DNA of 37,648 nucleotides from Clostridiales bacterium (GCA_031269465.1 JAISZB010000078.1:1-37648), one strand, 5' to 3'. Positions 26,375-35,951 are shown, counted from the stretch's first letter. The notes: generated by a model from the sequence alone, not told the origin. Numbers and translations: made by a program.

Positions 26375-28030
26375 ATGTTTGTGGGAGATTTTAACAGGGT
26401 GGATTTGACTACATCCAACTTTTCAAAGGTAATTAAAGACAACTTGCTGTATGTGGACAAGAGCTTATTCATAGAGCATTTCTTGAACGAACCATCTGAA
26501 GTTCAGATTATAGCGCGCCAAAGGCGCCTAGGAAAAAGCATGAATATGTTTATGCTATACTTTTTTTTGACTGACAGGGAAGACTTCCGCCCGCTATTCG
26601 AAAAATTGCGGATCCGTCAAAGCCCTGCTTGGGAGAAGGCGCATGGCGCGCCAACCTTTCTTTTTGACTTTAAAGGCCTGAGCGTGGATGAGTATAAGAG
26701 GCAAATACAAATCATGGCAAACGATTACTGCGCCATTTATGCCGCAGATCCTAAATGCCCCCTTCATCTTAAAGAATTGCATAGCGAGTATTCGGAAAAA
26801 GGGGCGCATACATCCGACGCGATACTCAATCTCACAAAAACGGCTTATGCCGTAACAGGCAAAAGATCTTACGTTCTTATTGACGAGTATGACAAGCTTC
26901 TAGTTGACATTGTAAACACAGCAAATTACACCGATGTCAGAGACTACTTGACCAAAGTGCTGTCAGGCGCAATGAAAGGCAATTTGCATTTGGAGAAAGG
27001 CCTTCTCACCGGCGTCATGCGGGTGTCCCACGAGGGCATGCTGAGCGGCCTGAACAACCCGCGGACTTTCGATGTGTTCAAGGACAAGGTGTACGCAGGC
27101 GACTACGGGCTGACCAGGGACGAGGCGAACGATCTTTGCGGCGCAACTGGAATGAGCGCTGAAAGCATGCGATTATGGTACAACGGCATCAGGATCGGAA
27201 ACCTTGAGATCTACAACACATTCAGCGTCATGAGCGCAGTGTGCGAAAGGGAATTCAGCGGATACTGGAGCAAGAGCGGCACCATGGATCTAATCTCATC
27301 CCTTTCAAGCGCCGTTCAGAAAAACGCTCTCATGGGCCTTTTGGTGCCTGGGACGAAATTGAGAGTGAAAATCGAGGATCGGGTAAGCCCTGCGGCGCTC
27401 CAGGCCGGCCTGAGCGATGAAGCCCTGTACTCCTTGCTTGTCCAGTCGGGATACTTGGCTTTGAGCGATTGGGACAAGACAAGCGGTACGGTTTGCATCC
27501 CCAACAAGGAGCTTGAGGATGTCTGGAGCAGGTTCATCTTCAAGACTTTTTTCCCAAACGCCGGATCAAGGTTGCAAAGCATCTTCAGTCTGCTGCAGCC
27601 TGACAAGATCGCTCAGGAGCTTGAGCCATACCTATTGGAGACCCTTGACGAGCTGTCGTTCCACAATGTACCCTCGCATGTGTGCAAGGATGGAAAGCGA
27701 AGAACACACGAAGCGTTTTACCACAATGTTGTTTTCGGCGTGCTTAAAGGCGGGCAAACCGATCTGAAGTACGAGGCCCTTCTGTCAAATCGAGAAAGCG
27801 GAGACGGACGTTGTGATGTTGACATGGAGCTGCGTAATGTCTGCGTTATAATCGAGTTCAAGTCAGGCGCGGAGGATGAAGATCTGCTGAAGCTGGCTAT
27901 GAAAGCGATTGATCAGATCGAGGAGAAGAGATATGGGTTTTCTTCCAAATTTCCCGTCATCGGCATAGGAGTGTCATGCTTTAAAAAACGTTGCAAGGTG
28001 ATGGGCAGATGGGTAGATTATTCAGGGTAG
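26375..28030 (+). CDS. AAA-ATPase-like / PD-(D/E)XK nuclease domain protein
   Basis: The 551-residue product matches the AAA-ATPase_like plus PD-(D/E)XK (DUF1703) family that is abundant in gut and rumen anaerobes. It starts at ATG 26375 after AGGGAGGGG. The P-loop is short (ARQRRLGKSMN, Lys54-Ser55) and Walker B is YVLIDEYDKLL (Asp170, Glu171). The C-terminal nuclease-like fold shows Asp481 (RCDVDM) and Glu494-x-Lys496 (IIEFKS), the D...ExK triad. Role is not established; proposals include defence or mobile-element associated functions. The gene is intact and isolated, with AT-rich DNA upstream and relics downstream, as expected for an acquired accessory gene. Confidence 0.88.
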   Translation: MFVGDFNRVDLTTSNFSKVIKDNLLYVDKSLFIEHFLNEPSEVQIIARQRRLGKSMNMFMLYFFLTDREDFRPLFEKLRIRQSPAWEKAHGAPTFLFDFKGLSVDEYKRQIQIMANDYCAIYAADPKCPLHLKELHSEYSEKGAHTSDAILNLTKTAYAVTGKRSYVLIDEYDKLLVDIVNTANYTDVRDYLTKVLSGAMKGNLHLEKGLLTGVMRVSHEGMLSGLNNPRTFDVFKDKVYAGDYGLTRDEANDLCGATGMSAESMRLWYNGIRIGNLEIYNTFSVMSAVCEREFSGYWSKSGTMDLISSLSSAVQKNALMGLLVPGTKLRVKIEDRVSPAALQAGLSDEALYSLLVQSGYLALSDWDKTSGTVCIPNKELEDVWSRFIFKTFFPNAGSRLQSIFSLLQPDKIAQELEPYLLETLDELSFHNVPSHVCKDGKRRTHEAFYHNVVFGVLKGGQTDLKYEALLSNRESGDGRCDVDMELRNVCVIIEFKSGAEDEDLLKLAMKAIDQIEEKRYGFSSKFPVIGIGVSCFKKRCKVMGRWVDYSG

Positions 28031-28049
28031 AGGCAGTACTGCGTTGTTT

Positions 28050-28640
28050 AGTTTGAGTTGCAATTTGCACTAAAGCATCATCTTTCACAGGAAACCAGAG
28101 GAGCGAACCGCAAAGGCTATGCTCTAGTCATCTCTTTTCCGTATTCCAACAGCGGCTGGATGCAGGTGTTGCCAAGAATGCCAGCCGGAGTGGATGAAAC
28201 GCATCATCCGCCATTAGCGATGGCATGCAATCCAAAACGCGAAGCCATATGCGTCCTTGATATACCCGATAGATTTCTTCAAGGCGCTTTCGCGGTTCAA
28301 GGTGTTGGCTGGTATGTTCTCCATCCCTGCCGGCTCAATGCTTGACGGCTCAAAGTCCACGCGCTGCGCATGCAATGCGCCTGCGGCTTTGCAGGAGCTC
28401 CAGCTGTTCAGCCCTCCCTTCGCTGTTGAAGATGCCGCTCTTGACGCGTGGCATGGCGGCGGGCGGATCGTCCAGCTGTGGACAGCCAAGAGCCATCATC
28501 ATGCTGGCCTGCGGATCAATGCCGTACAGGCAGGCCTTGAAGTCCATCCGGGACGGCGCCGCGACGAGGTTCAGGGTTAAACCGGTTTTTCCGCAGAGCC
28601 CTTTTGATTGCTGAGCGCACAGGTTATGCTCATAAGTTCG
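28050..28640. other. Unassigned relic sequence after the ATPase gene
   Basis: Overlapping ORFs on both strands (28058-28614) have coding-like composition, for example minus-strand RVDFEPSSIEPAGMENIPAN with RESALKKSIG. No frame stays open and no start site is convincing. It may be a decayed transposase, but I cannot assign a family. Confidence 0.25.
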
Positions 28641-28789
28641 CGTCTCTTTTCACTTTTTCTGATAATTTTGCTAGGGTAAAAAATAAGACTAATGCGGCAA
28701 TCCCTTTCTCATCAAGGTTCTTGCTGGTTAGTCCTATTATGACACATTCCTATGTCCGAAACACAAGAGCAAGCTGAAATTCTCTTTTA

Positions 28790-29114
28790 AGACAAATGGC
28801 ATGAGCGGCAAGCATTGTATGGGGACCGCAGCTTACGGCTACTTGTGTGACGAGAAGCGGGAAAACTGGATTGTGGGCGAGGAAGACTCCGAAGTCGCGA
28901 GAAGTATGCGCGGCATGGCGAGTGCGTGAGCAAAAGCACGACCACGAAAGACCCTTGCAGGCGGAGTTCGCCCGCCGTTGCCTTCATCCTCTAAAAGCGC
29001 GAATATTCAGGCCATGCTTGCAACTTCAAGACCCTCAAACATTTCAAGGGCAAGAAGAATCGCTACGTTGACGAAGGCGAATGGACGATTTTTGAGAATG
29101 TCCACGAGTGCTAG
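28790..29114 (+). pseudogene. Large serine recombinase fragment (TnpX/Tn4451 type)
   Basis: Two pieces of the recombinase domain remain. The first (28792-28925) reads NGMSGKHCMGTAAYGYLCDE, KRENWIVGEEDSEVARSM; the family has GMSGK...PPYGY...W.VDEEAAEVVRRI. The second (28998-29114) reads YSGHACNFKTLKHFKGKKNR and YVDEGEWTIFENVHEC, the later zinc-ribbon-side block. The N-terminal resolvase domain with the catalytic Ser is absent and the frame changes between the pieces, so it cannot act. Confidence 0.7.
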
Positions 29115-29134
29115 TCTTATGGCTGTAGAAATCC

Positions 29135-29176
29135 AAAGCCCGTGAACGGGATTTTCTCGTTGTTCACAGGCTTTTG
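29135..29176 (+). terminator. Hairpin terminator after the recombinase relic
   Basis: AAAGCCCGTGAAC pairs with GTTCACAGGCTTTT around a 14-nt loop, leading into TTTTGTTTA. One unpaired base interrupts the stem. The stretch after it up to 29480 holds no supportable gene. Confidence 0.65.
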
Positions 29177-29487
29177 TTTATCCCGTCATTGGCTGAATAC
29201 TTCTGGTGCGGAATAGCTCTGGTGAATATCGGAGATTAACAACCTGCAATCAGTCTGCGCCTTTCCAGCAACTTGCACGCTTCGTATTTTCCGATACGCA
29301 TTGTCCTAATTTTGTCCATCAGTGAATCTAGTCCAGCAAATGCGGGCAAGGTAGTTTTCTGACAAGAAATTTCCGAGAATTGAAATGCTTAACCACTTAA
29401 TTGGCAACGTTGAACCCAGATTACTATAGCATAAATTTGATAAATTTAAACTATCGAAAAAAATATATTCTAAAATTTATTATTATA

Positions 29488-29514
29488 ATTCCAAAATCGC
29501 TTTATTCAGAGCTG
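29488..29514 (+). repeat. Repeat shared with 371-399, probable insertion-element end
   Basis: This copy ends in CTTTATTCAGAGCTG, like the copy at 371-399, and lies just before IS1595 relic B. The complementary right end was not found, so the assignment as a terminal repeat is inference. Confidence 0.4.
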
Positions 29515-29586
29515 TTCAGAAAGCCTCTTGACTTTATGAAAGTAATGGTTTACAAACAATAACTCCTTCTTTCATGAACCGCCGAA

Positions 29587-30015
29587 ATGGACGAGGCCTA
29601 TATCGGCGCTCCCGAAAAAGGAGGCAAGCGCGGCAGGGGCACGACGAAAACCCCGGTTTTAGCCGCGCTTTCGCTGGATGCCCTTGATCATCCCCAACAT
29701 GCCAGGCTCGAGGCGGCAACCCGTTTCAGGCGAGGATCCGCGGAATTTCGCCGTTGGCGGCGCCGCACCCGGCTTAAACAAAGTTTGACATAAAATCAAT
29801 CCTGAGAATCTAAAATGGCTTCATGCCGCAGTATCCAATGCAAAGGCGTCCGCCGACGGCACCTTCCACGGCCTCGGAGACAAGTATTTTCAAAGATGCT
29901 TAAACGAATTTTGCTATCGCTTCAACCGAAGAAATTTAAAGGCCAGGGCTTTTTCAGGCTTCCCTGCGCATGCGTGCCGTCCAAGGCGATCATCCGCAGT
30001 TTGCTCGTCTCCTGA
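29587..30015 (+). pseudogene. IS1595-family transposase relic, copy B
   Basis: It begins at the catalytic-domain start MDEAYIGAPEKGGKRGRGTT, near-identical to copy A (20244). After a scrambled middle, the family C-terminal segment is readable: WLHAAVSNAKASADGTFHGL, GDKYFQRCLNEFCYRFNRRN, where HAAVSNAK/GTFHG and the YRFNRR end are IS1595 hallmarks. The zinc ribbon half is missing. Copies A and B therefore preserve different parts of one transposase type. 30016-30774 contains no gene I can support. Confidence 0.8.
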
Positions 30016-30774
30016 TTAGGCTTCGGCACTCATAAAAAGCCTTTTTTCTAAGAAGATGCCAGTACGCTCAGACGCCTCCCAAAGAACCGTCGATATTTAG
30101 CATTCCTACTGAAATTCAGTATTTATCTGTAATTATTAAATTAAATTATTTAAATATTCCGGTAACAAGACTGTGAAATTTTTATCAAGTCAAAAACTGA
30201 TCAAGCTGGATACTCATTAAGCGAATTATGGATATTATGCAGGCATTTACATAGGTAACATAATGTGATATGATCAGGCTGGAAAGGAGGCGCTTGTCAT
30301 CACGCGAAATTAAAGATGATTTATCTCTTGGGCAAGGGCAACTGATGCAGCTTGAAAATAGAGTTGCCTAGACTGAAAATATGGCAGTAATAAATCGGGG
30401 GCTTATGGTGCTAATTGCGCCATTAGACGACTGATTGACAGGCAACCGCAGGTCTTTCAGCAACCCGCTGTGGCTTTGGGATCACGCAAATTCATGCTAC
30501 GCTTGGCCTCCCCAGCGGAGGGTTCAGGATTTCATAGCCTTCGCGGAGAACTTGCCCGCCTGGCATCCCCTTCTCATGCGCCGCACCAGCGCTTCCGGCA
30601 CTCTTTGAGCCAGCAATTAAGCAACTTGCCTTTTTATTCCAGTATCCCTGAAAAGCTCGGTAATCCTTGAAAGCGCAAGGGGTAGGCAGGTTGTTCCATC
30701 TCTCTTCTCCTTGGGACAAATCCGATAACGAATGTACAAACTCGACATAACAATCAGATGAGGTGGCAAAATAT

Positions 30775-33063
30775 ATGCATGGTATGTATCGACGTCATCG
30801 CAAATCAAGCAACAATAAAGTCATTATAATATCAATAGCAACCATCTGCATATGCTTCGCAGCCGCCGCCATTTTTTTCGCCTTGCGCGGATCTCCTCCG
30901 CCAGGCAGTGACGCCGGCGCGCCTGAAGCTGCAGAAAAAACTGAAAAGCCTAAAGCTCCCCCTGAACCTGATGAACTTATTGAACAGTACATGTCGCTAA
31001 TCAACTCAGGGGATTTTAGATCTATGTACACCTATCTTGCGACAATTGAAAATGCTTTTATTTCCGAAGAGGATTTCATTGAAAAGAATCAGAACATTTA
31101 CGAAGGAATAGAAGTCTCCAATCTAACGGTTAACGCCCGCAAACCCGCAGTTGGAGAAGATGGTTCAATAGCAGTCGATTACACTTGCTCGATGGATACG
31201 GCCGCAGGCGCGATTTCCTTTGCCAATCAGGCACGATTCATAAAAAACGATGACGGCTCGCATTCTCTTATATGGAAGCCCAGCCTTATATTCCCTGCTC
31301 TTGAAGGCAACCGAAGGGTGCGCGTCAATGTTTTGAAAGCAACGAGAGGCACTATATACGACCGCTTCGGAGAAGTGGTCGCCGGCCCCGGAACCGCTTC
31401 CTCAGTCGGCTTCGTCCCAGGAAAGATGACGGGAGGCGCTGGAAGAGCAAAGCCTTCTCCCTCTGCTGTCCCTGAGGAGCCTGCGGCTTTTGATAGCGAG
31501 TTTCAGGACGCTGGCGAAGCCAATCCCGAAATTTTTGAAAGCTCGGCCCCTCAGGATTCAGAGGCAAGTAAAACCCCGGATCCCGAAGCCGTCCAGCGTG
31601 AGGCAGACATCGCCAAAGTAGCTGAACTATTGGAGATGAGCGTTGAAAGCATACATAAGAAGCTGAATGCTTCCTACGTAAAGGATGGCACCTTTGTAGA
31701 GCTTAGAAAAATCTCCGGCGACGATGCAGATCTGGAGGAAGAACTTCTGAGAGTTCCTGGCATCTTAATCAATACCGCATCAGTTCGCTTCTATCCCCTT
31801 GCGGAAAAGGCAGCCCACCTCGTCGGCTACGTCCAGGCAATCAGCGCGGAGGAGCTGGAAGAGCTAAGCGGAGAAGGCTATCACATAAACAGTGTAATTG
31901 GAAAGACAGGACTGGAGCAAATCTACGAAAACAAGCTAAGGGCGATAGACGGCGTTGAAATTCTCATAGTCGAGGAAGATGGGACTTTCGTGCAGACTCT
32001 GGCTAAAACCGACCTTAAAAACGGCGAGGACATAATGCTTGCAATATCATCAGCTCTTCAGAGCAAACTATACGACCAGTTTGAAGCCGACAAAGCATGC
32101 TCTGTCGCCATGCACCCCCGAACAGGCGAAATTCTGGCCCTTGTCAGCACCCCCTCTTACAATTCCAACGACTTTGTCATCGGAATGCTCTCAAGCAAAT
32201 GGGAGGCCTTGAATGAAGATGAAGCAAGGCCGATGCACAACCGCTTCCGGGCGGCGCTTTCCCCAGGTTCAACGATGAAAGCCATAACAGCGGCCATAGG
32301 GCTTGAAACAGGTATTATTTCACCGGATGACGACTTCGGCCGAAGCGGCAGGATTTGGCAGAATGACAGCAGCTGGGGCGGGTACAACGTCACCACTCTA
32401 ACCGAATACAACGGCCCCGCCAACATAGAAAACGCTCTCACCTACTCAGACAATATTTTCTTTGCAAAAGCCGCTCTGCTAATAGGCTCTGATACATTTG
32501 CAAAGGAACTTGTAAAACTAGGCTTTGAAGAGAAGATCCCCTTTGACTTCGGACTCTACTCTTCGATAATATCCTCTACTGAAACATTCACATCTGATAT
32601 CCAGCTGGCTGACAGCGGCTTTGGACAGGGGCAGATTCTTGTCAACCCTATACATCTGGCAAGCATATACGCCTCATTTGTCAATTACGGAACCATTCTC
32701 GAACCCAGGCTGACGCCTTCAGAGAATCCTGTTATATGGAAAGAGAATGCTTTTTCGGCTGATACCGCAGGCATCATACTAAACGGACTCAAGCGAGTCA
32801 TAGAGCTGGGCACAGGCAAAGAGTCCAGAATTCCAGGGGTCGAGCTTGCCGGAAAAACCGGAACCGCTGAAATAAAACTTTCAAAGGGCGATGCCGACGG
32901 AACTGAGCTGGGGTGGTTTGTAGCAATGACATCGGATCCGAATTCACCCAATCAGCTTCTCATCGCATCCATGGTAGAGGATGTAAAGGAGCGGGGGGGA
33001 AGCCACTATGTCATAACAAAGGTGAGGCCGGTACTTGAGGAATGGCTCATGAACGCCAATTAG
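30775..33063 (+). CDS. Class B penicillin-binding protein (MecA/PBP3-type transpeptidase)
   Basis: This 763-residue cell-wall transpeptidase cross-links peptidoglycan stems outside the membrane. Residues 16-37 form the membrane anchor. An NTF2-like MecA N-terminal domain (about 65-175: LIEQYMSLINSGDFRSMYTY) is followed by the PBP dimerisation region (RVNVLKATRGTIYDRFGEVV). The catalytic domain has SPGSTMK (active Ser499, Lys502), SDN (Ser558) and KTGT (Lys694). A Pro/Ser/Glu/Ala-rich stretch of about 55 residues (about 220-275) is inserted in the dimerisation region before DIAKVAELLEM. ATG 30775 follows GAGGTGG; GTG 30763 is an alternative. The family includes low-affinity PBPs, but resistance cannot be read from sequence alone. 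It appears complete and monocistronic. Confidence 0.93.
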   Translation: MHGMYRRHRKSSNNKVIIISIATICICFAAAAIFFALRGSPPPGSDAGAPEAAEKTEKPKAPPEPDELIEQYMSLINSGDFRSMYTYLATIENAFISEEDFIEKNQNIYEGIEVSNLTVNARKPAVGEDGSIAVDYTCSMDTAAGAISFANQARFIKNDDGSHSLIWKPSLIFPALEGNRRVRVNVLKATRGTIYDRFGEVVAGPGTASSVGFVPGKMTGGAGRAKPSPSAVPEEPAAFDSEFQDAGEANPEIFESSAPQDSEASKTPDPEAVQREADIAKVAELLEMSVESIHKKLNASYVKDGTFVELRKISGDDADLEEELLRVPGILINTASVRFYPLAEKAAHLVGYVQAISAEELEELSGEGYHINSVIGKTGLEQIYENKLRAIDGVEILIVEEDGTFVQTLAKTDLKNGEDIMLAISSALQSKLYDQFEADKACSVAMHPRTGEILALVSTPSYNSNDFVIGMLSSKWEALNEDEARPMHNRFRAALSPGSTMKAITAAIGLETGIISPDDDFGRSGRIWQNDSSWGGYNVTTLTEYNGPANIENALTYSDNIFFAKAALLIGSDTFAKELVKLGFEEKIPFDFGLYSSIISSTETFTSDIQLADSGFGQGQILVNPIHLASIYASFVNYGTILEPRLTPSENPVIWKENAFSADTAGIILNGLKRVIELGTGKESRIPGVELAGKTGTAEIKLSKGDADGTELGWFVAMTSDPNSPNQLLIASMVEDVKERGGSHYVITKVRPVLEEWLMNAN

Positions 33064-33670
33064 AGTTCAAAATATTAAAAGGGGGCTACGCCGCGCCTTG
33101 ACAAACATTTATAAAGCCAAGAGTTGGATACAAGCCATCGCTTGCATAAAGACCTTTGAGCAAAAGCGGCGAATTTAGATTGCAGCGCTTTGCTGCTGCG
33201 CATCCGCAACAAGGAAAATTGCATAGTGCTAGACATGATTTGTCCATCAGAAGAAAGCGAGAGAACCTTTTCCCAAACTCGTGTTGTCAAGGTGTTTTGT
33301 CCAAGTCCCAAAAAAACCGTACGGACGTTGGTCCGTGAGAGGTTTTGTCGTTTTCGAGCAAAACAAAGAGCCTTGGAAATGCTTGTTTCAAGCATTCTCA
33401 AGGCCTTGACTGTTGAGTCGAACGTATTATGGGTTTTTGCGATTCAAGATGAGGTCAGGTGGTATGTGTCGCCTAATGCTCCGGTTGTTTACGACATTTT
33501 GCCAGCCCGAATAAGGGCTTTGCGCAGCAAAGACAAGGGCTGCAGAAATGCGGGTGGAGAGTGGCGTGGCGTGGGAATGGAGCGAAGCGGAATGACCTAT
33601 CCACACGGAACCCCGAGGGCCTTTAGGCCCGAAGCGTTATCAGACCTGTTAGGCGCAACAGCTTCTGCTT
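33064..33670. other. Hairpin-dense non-coding stretch, possible structured RNA
   Basis: No frame here looks coding. Stem-loops come in close order: AAAACC...ACGGAC-GTTG-GTCCGT...GGTTTT (33313-33346); GTTTTG/CAAAAC (about 33342-33365); CCTTG-GA-AATGCTTG-TTT-CAAGCATT-CT-CAAGG (33371-33403); GCCC/GGGC (33505-33518); CTTTGC-GCA-GCAAAG (33518-33532); GGGCC-TTTA-GGCCC (33617-33630). Only the first could act as a terminator for the PBP gene. Which strand, if any, is transcribed is unknown. Confidence 0.45.
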
Positions 33671-33672
33671 TT

Positions 33673-34482
33673 TTACTTTATTTTCTTTGCCATTATTAAC
33701 ATTACTTCATCAATTTCACTGCTTATAATTGTATTATTTATTTCCAATATGGTAAAGCCATTATTTTTCATTAATTTTATTATACTGTCCTTTGTATAAT
33801 ATTGATCCCATAATATATATTCCTTAATCTTTTTATTTTCTTGATTTAGTATAAAATATCTTGTTCCTATTGCATTTTCTTTTGTAAAGTGTTTTATTTC
33901 TTCCATTAAAAAATATGGCTTTCCATCCCAAAAATCATTTCCGTCAGATATATACCAGTATTTTTTCTCTTTTTTATCAGCCAAAATTTCTTTTCCAAAT
34001 ACGTCAAATATAAATACCCCATTATATGTTAATAAATTCTTTATTTTTTCAAGCAGAATAGTTTGCTCTACTGGTATTAATGCACCAAAATCGCAGTAAA
34101 TCATTAATGCGGTTGAATATTTTCCGTTGATGTCTCTTTTTAAATAATTTCCATATTTATATTCTACTAAGCCTTTTATCGTATTATTTTGTTTTGCGTA
34201 ATTTATTGATTCTAAATTAAAATCAATCCCTAAAACATTATGCCCCAATTTCCCCAATTCATAAGCATATAATCCAGGGCCGCAACCAAAATCTATTATA
34301 TTTGAATTTTTATTTATATGATCGTCAATCCATTCAATTGTTCTTGTCCTTATTTCCTTTGTCCGTGACGCTCCTTCATTAGTCTCGTCCAAATGAGTCT
34401 CTAAAAGCCTTTTTGCAATATAATCATCGGTCCATATTGATTCATTACTTCTTTGAAATAATTTCAAATGTTTTTTGTACAT
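33673..34482 (-). CDS. SAM-dependent class I methyltransferase
   Basis: The 269-residue protein has the SAM-binding motif I IIDFGCGPGLYAYELG (about residues 62-77), followed by the acidic end of strand 2 in VLGIDFN and a motif-IV-like IYCDFGAL. The C-terminal half (YWYISDGNDFWDGKPYFLME and later strands) fits small-molecule methyltransferases of the UbiE/Methyltransf_25 group; the substrate is not predictable. ATG 34482 with GGGTG just upstream is the likely start; longer TTG and GTG starts exist. The gene is much more AT-rich (many Asn, Lys, Ile codons ending in A/T) than its neighbours, a sign of recent transfer. It has no operon partner. Confidence 0.85.
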   Translation of the reverse strand: MYKKHLKLFQRSNESIWTDDYIAKRLLETHLDETNEGASRTKEIRTRTIEWIDDHINKNSNIIDFGCGPGLYAYELGKLGHNVLGIDFNLESINYAKQNNTIKGLVEYKYGNYLKRDINGKYSTALMIYCDFGALIPVEQTILLEKIKNLLTYNGVFIFDVFGKEILADKKEKKYWYISDGNDFWDGKPYFLMEEIKHFTKENAIGTRYFILNQENKKIKEYILWDQYYTKDSIIKLMKNNGFTILEINNTIISSEIDEVMLIMAKKIK

Positions 34483-34880
34483 AATTTTCACCCATTTCAA
34501 CAATTTTCATTGTTTTTATTGTGTCAAATGCTTTTGCAACGACTTTCAGAAATTGCGCCTAACTACCGTATAGACGCACCTTCTCTGTTCGTGCCGTTTT
34601 GCGCAGAACCCTTTGTTTTTCCTGCGTTCGGAGAGTTTTTCTATGCAAAATGCGAACCCTGCAAACATACCGCTCCGGCTTGCTTGCCGTTTTGCGCCGC
34701 AACCCATCGCGTCAGCCAAAAAACGATTGTCATCACAGGGATTGTAACACTTTGTGACAGGAAAAGCAATTGCGGCGCGGAAGGCCGATAAAATTTTACC
34801 AAGCAACGGCAGCCCTTCTCGGGAGGGAGAGCGCGGCGCGTCCCCTCCCGAAAAGGGCTGCCGTTCCATGCCCCGCGTTT
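34483..34880. other. Gene-free stretch between methyltransferase and relaxase relic
   Basis: Short overlapping ORFs occur on both strands without starts or family patterns. At 34808-34864 a GC-rich inverted repeat (GGCAGCCCTTCTCGGGAGG with CCCTCCCGAAAAGGGCTGCC) forms a long hairpin with nearly 20 paired bases. Confidence 0.45.
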
Positions 34881-35720
34881 TCAGCCGCTTGGGCCTCTCC
34901 GGTTTCGGCCCAAGATTTCAAGGGCGTTCCGCTTGACGGTTTCCACTCGCCCCACCTCGTCTTTCAGCTTGCGGCAATCAGCGTACGGCACGGATTTCTC
35001 GGCGGTCTTGGCGGCGCGGTTCGCTTCGTAATAATCCTGCGCCGCGTCCAGAGCCTTTTGCGCCTTGCGCTCCGTGAAAAAGCCATTTGTTTTTTTGCGG
35101 CTTCATACTCTGCATACAGCTTTTCGTACCGCGCCTTGTGTCTGCGATTGCTCTTGAAATTCACGCTGTGCCGGATATGCTCGTCAAGAGTATTCAGACG
35201 CCGCTCAACTTTTTTCAGCTTTTGACCCACGCCGTTAAGCCTGCCTGTCATTGCGCCGGCTTTGGCGTTCAGGCCGGCCATGTCAGTGATGTTGTTTTCC
35301 GTGAGGAAGTTCAGCGTCCGCGTCGCGATTTTCAGATTGGCGATTTTCCGATTCGGTTTTCAGCCATTCTTTGACGCTGTTTATCCTCGCCCGAAGCTGA
35401 CGGATTTGCGCGTTGGCGGCGGCGATTTCGCGGTTGATGTCCCCACGATCCGTGGCAATGCCTTTGCGCTCCATTTGGGAAGCGGCAACGCCGAGTTGGA
35501 TTGTCGGTATTTGCTCTGTGCTGTTTTGTTCCGTCGAGAGTTCCGCTGGCAGGGCAATCTCGATTTCCCGCGATAGCTGCGAGTTTTTTGCTTTTCGATT
35601 TTCTCGGCGGCGTCCCACAGCACGCCACGATCCCCGTATTCCGAGGGCGCGTGTGGGGCGCACAGCGCCCCGCAACCGCGGCCTGTGGATATTGTGCCGA
35701 CTATCACCTCCAATTGGCCA
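34881..35720 (-). pseudogene. mobL: MobA/MobL-family relaxase, catalytic domain deleted
   Basis: Read on the minus strand: APSEYGDRGVLWDAAEKIEK, then REIEIALPAELSTEQ, a jump to EQIPTIQLGVAASQMERKGI with ATDRGDINREIAAANAQIRQ, then LTENNITDMAGLNAKAGAMT, RRLNTLDEHIRHSVNFKSNR, FFTERKAQKALDAAQDYYEA and an end at KRNALEILGRN. In the family, the segment between ALPxELS and IPTIxLG carries the relaxase HUH/nicking core; it is absent here, as is the N-terminus with the catalytic Tyr region. Frameshifts lie near 35090 and 35330. The helical C-terminal region remains. The protein once nicked oriT to start transfer. Confidence 0.75.
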
Positions 35721-35726
35721 AGCGCC

Positions 35727-35951
35727 TTAAACTGTTGCGGATGGAGCGTCTACCTCTCTGTAATAGTGGCGGTTGGACAACCACCCTTTACAGTATATAT
35801 TCTCCATGATAGCCTCTATTCCACCGCAATTGGAATTAATGACGCATGTTTCCACATGCCATAAATCAGGCTCAATACGGCGCTTTGCCGCTAACGCGTT
35901 GACTGCGTAAAAACGCGAGCCACAATCCAGCATGAAGTTAAGGGAACTCAA
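35727..35951 (-). CDS. Hypothetical protein fragment upstream of the relaxase relic
   Basis: A 74-codon frame reads LDCGSRFYAVNALAAKRRIE, PDLWHVETCVINSNCGGIEA, IMENIYCKGWLSNRHYYREV. It looks protein-coding and is oriented with the relaxase relic, 7 bp before it, as accessory genes of mobile elements often are. The start (TTG 35951, no ribosome binding site) is doubtful, so it may be the C-terminal end of a longer lost gene. I do not recognise the family. Confidence 0.4.
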   Translation of the reverse strand: MSSLNFMLDCGSRFYAVNALAAKRRIEPDLWHVETCVINSNCGGIEAIMENIYCKGWLSNRHYYREVDAPSATV

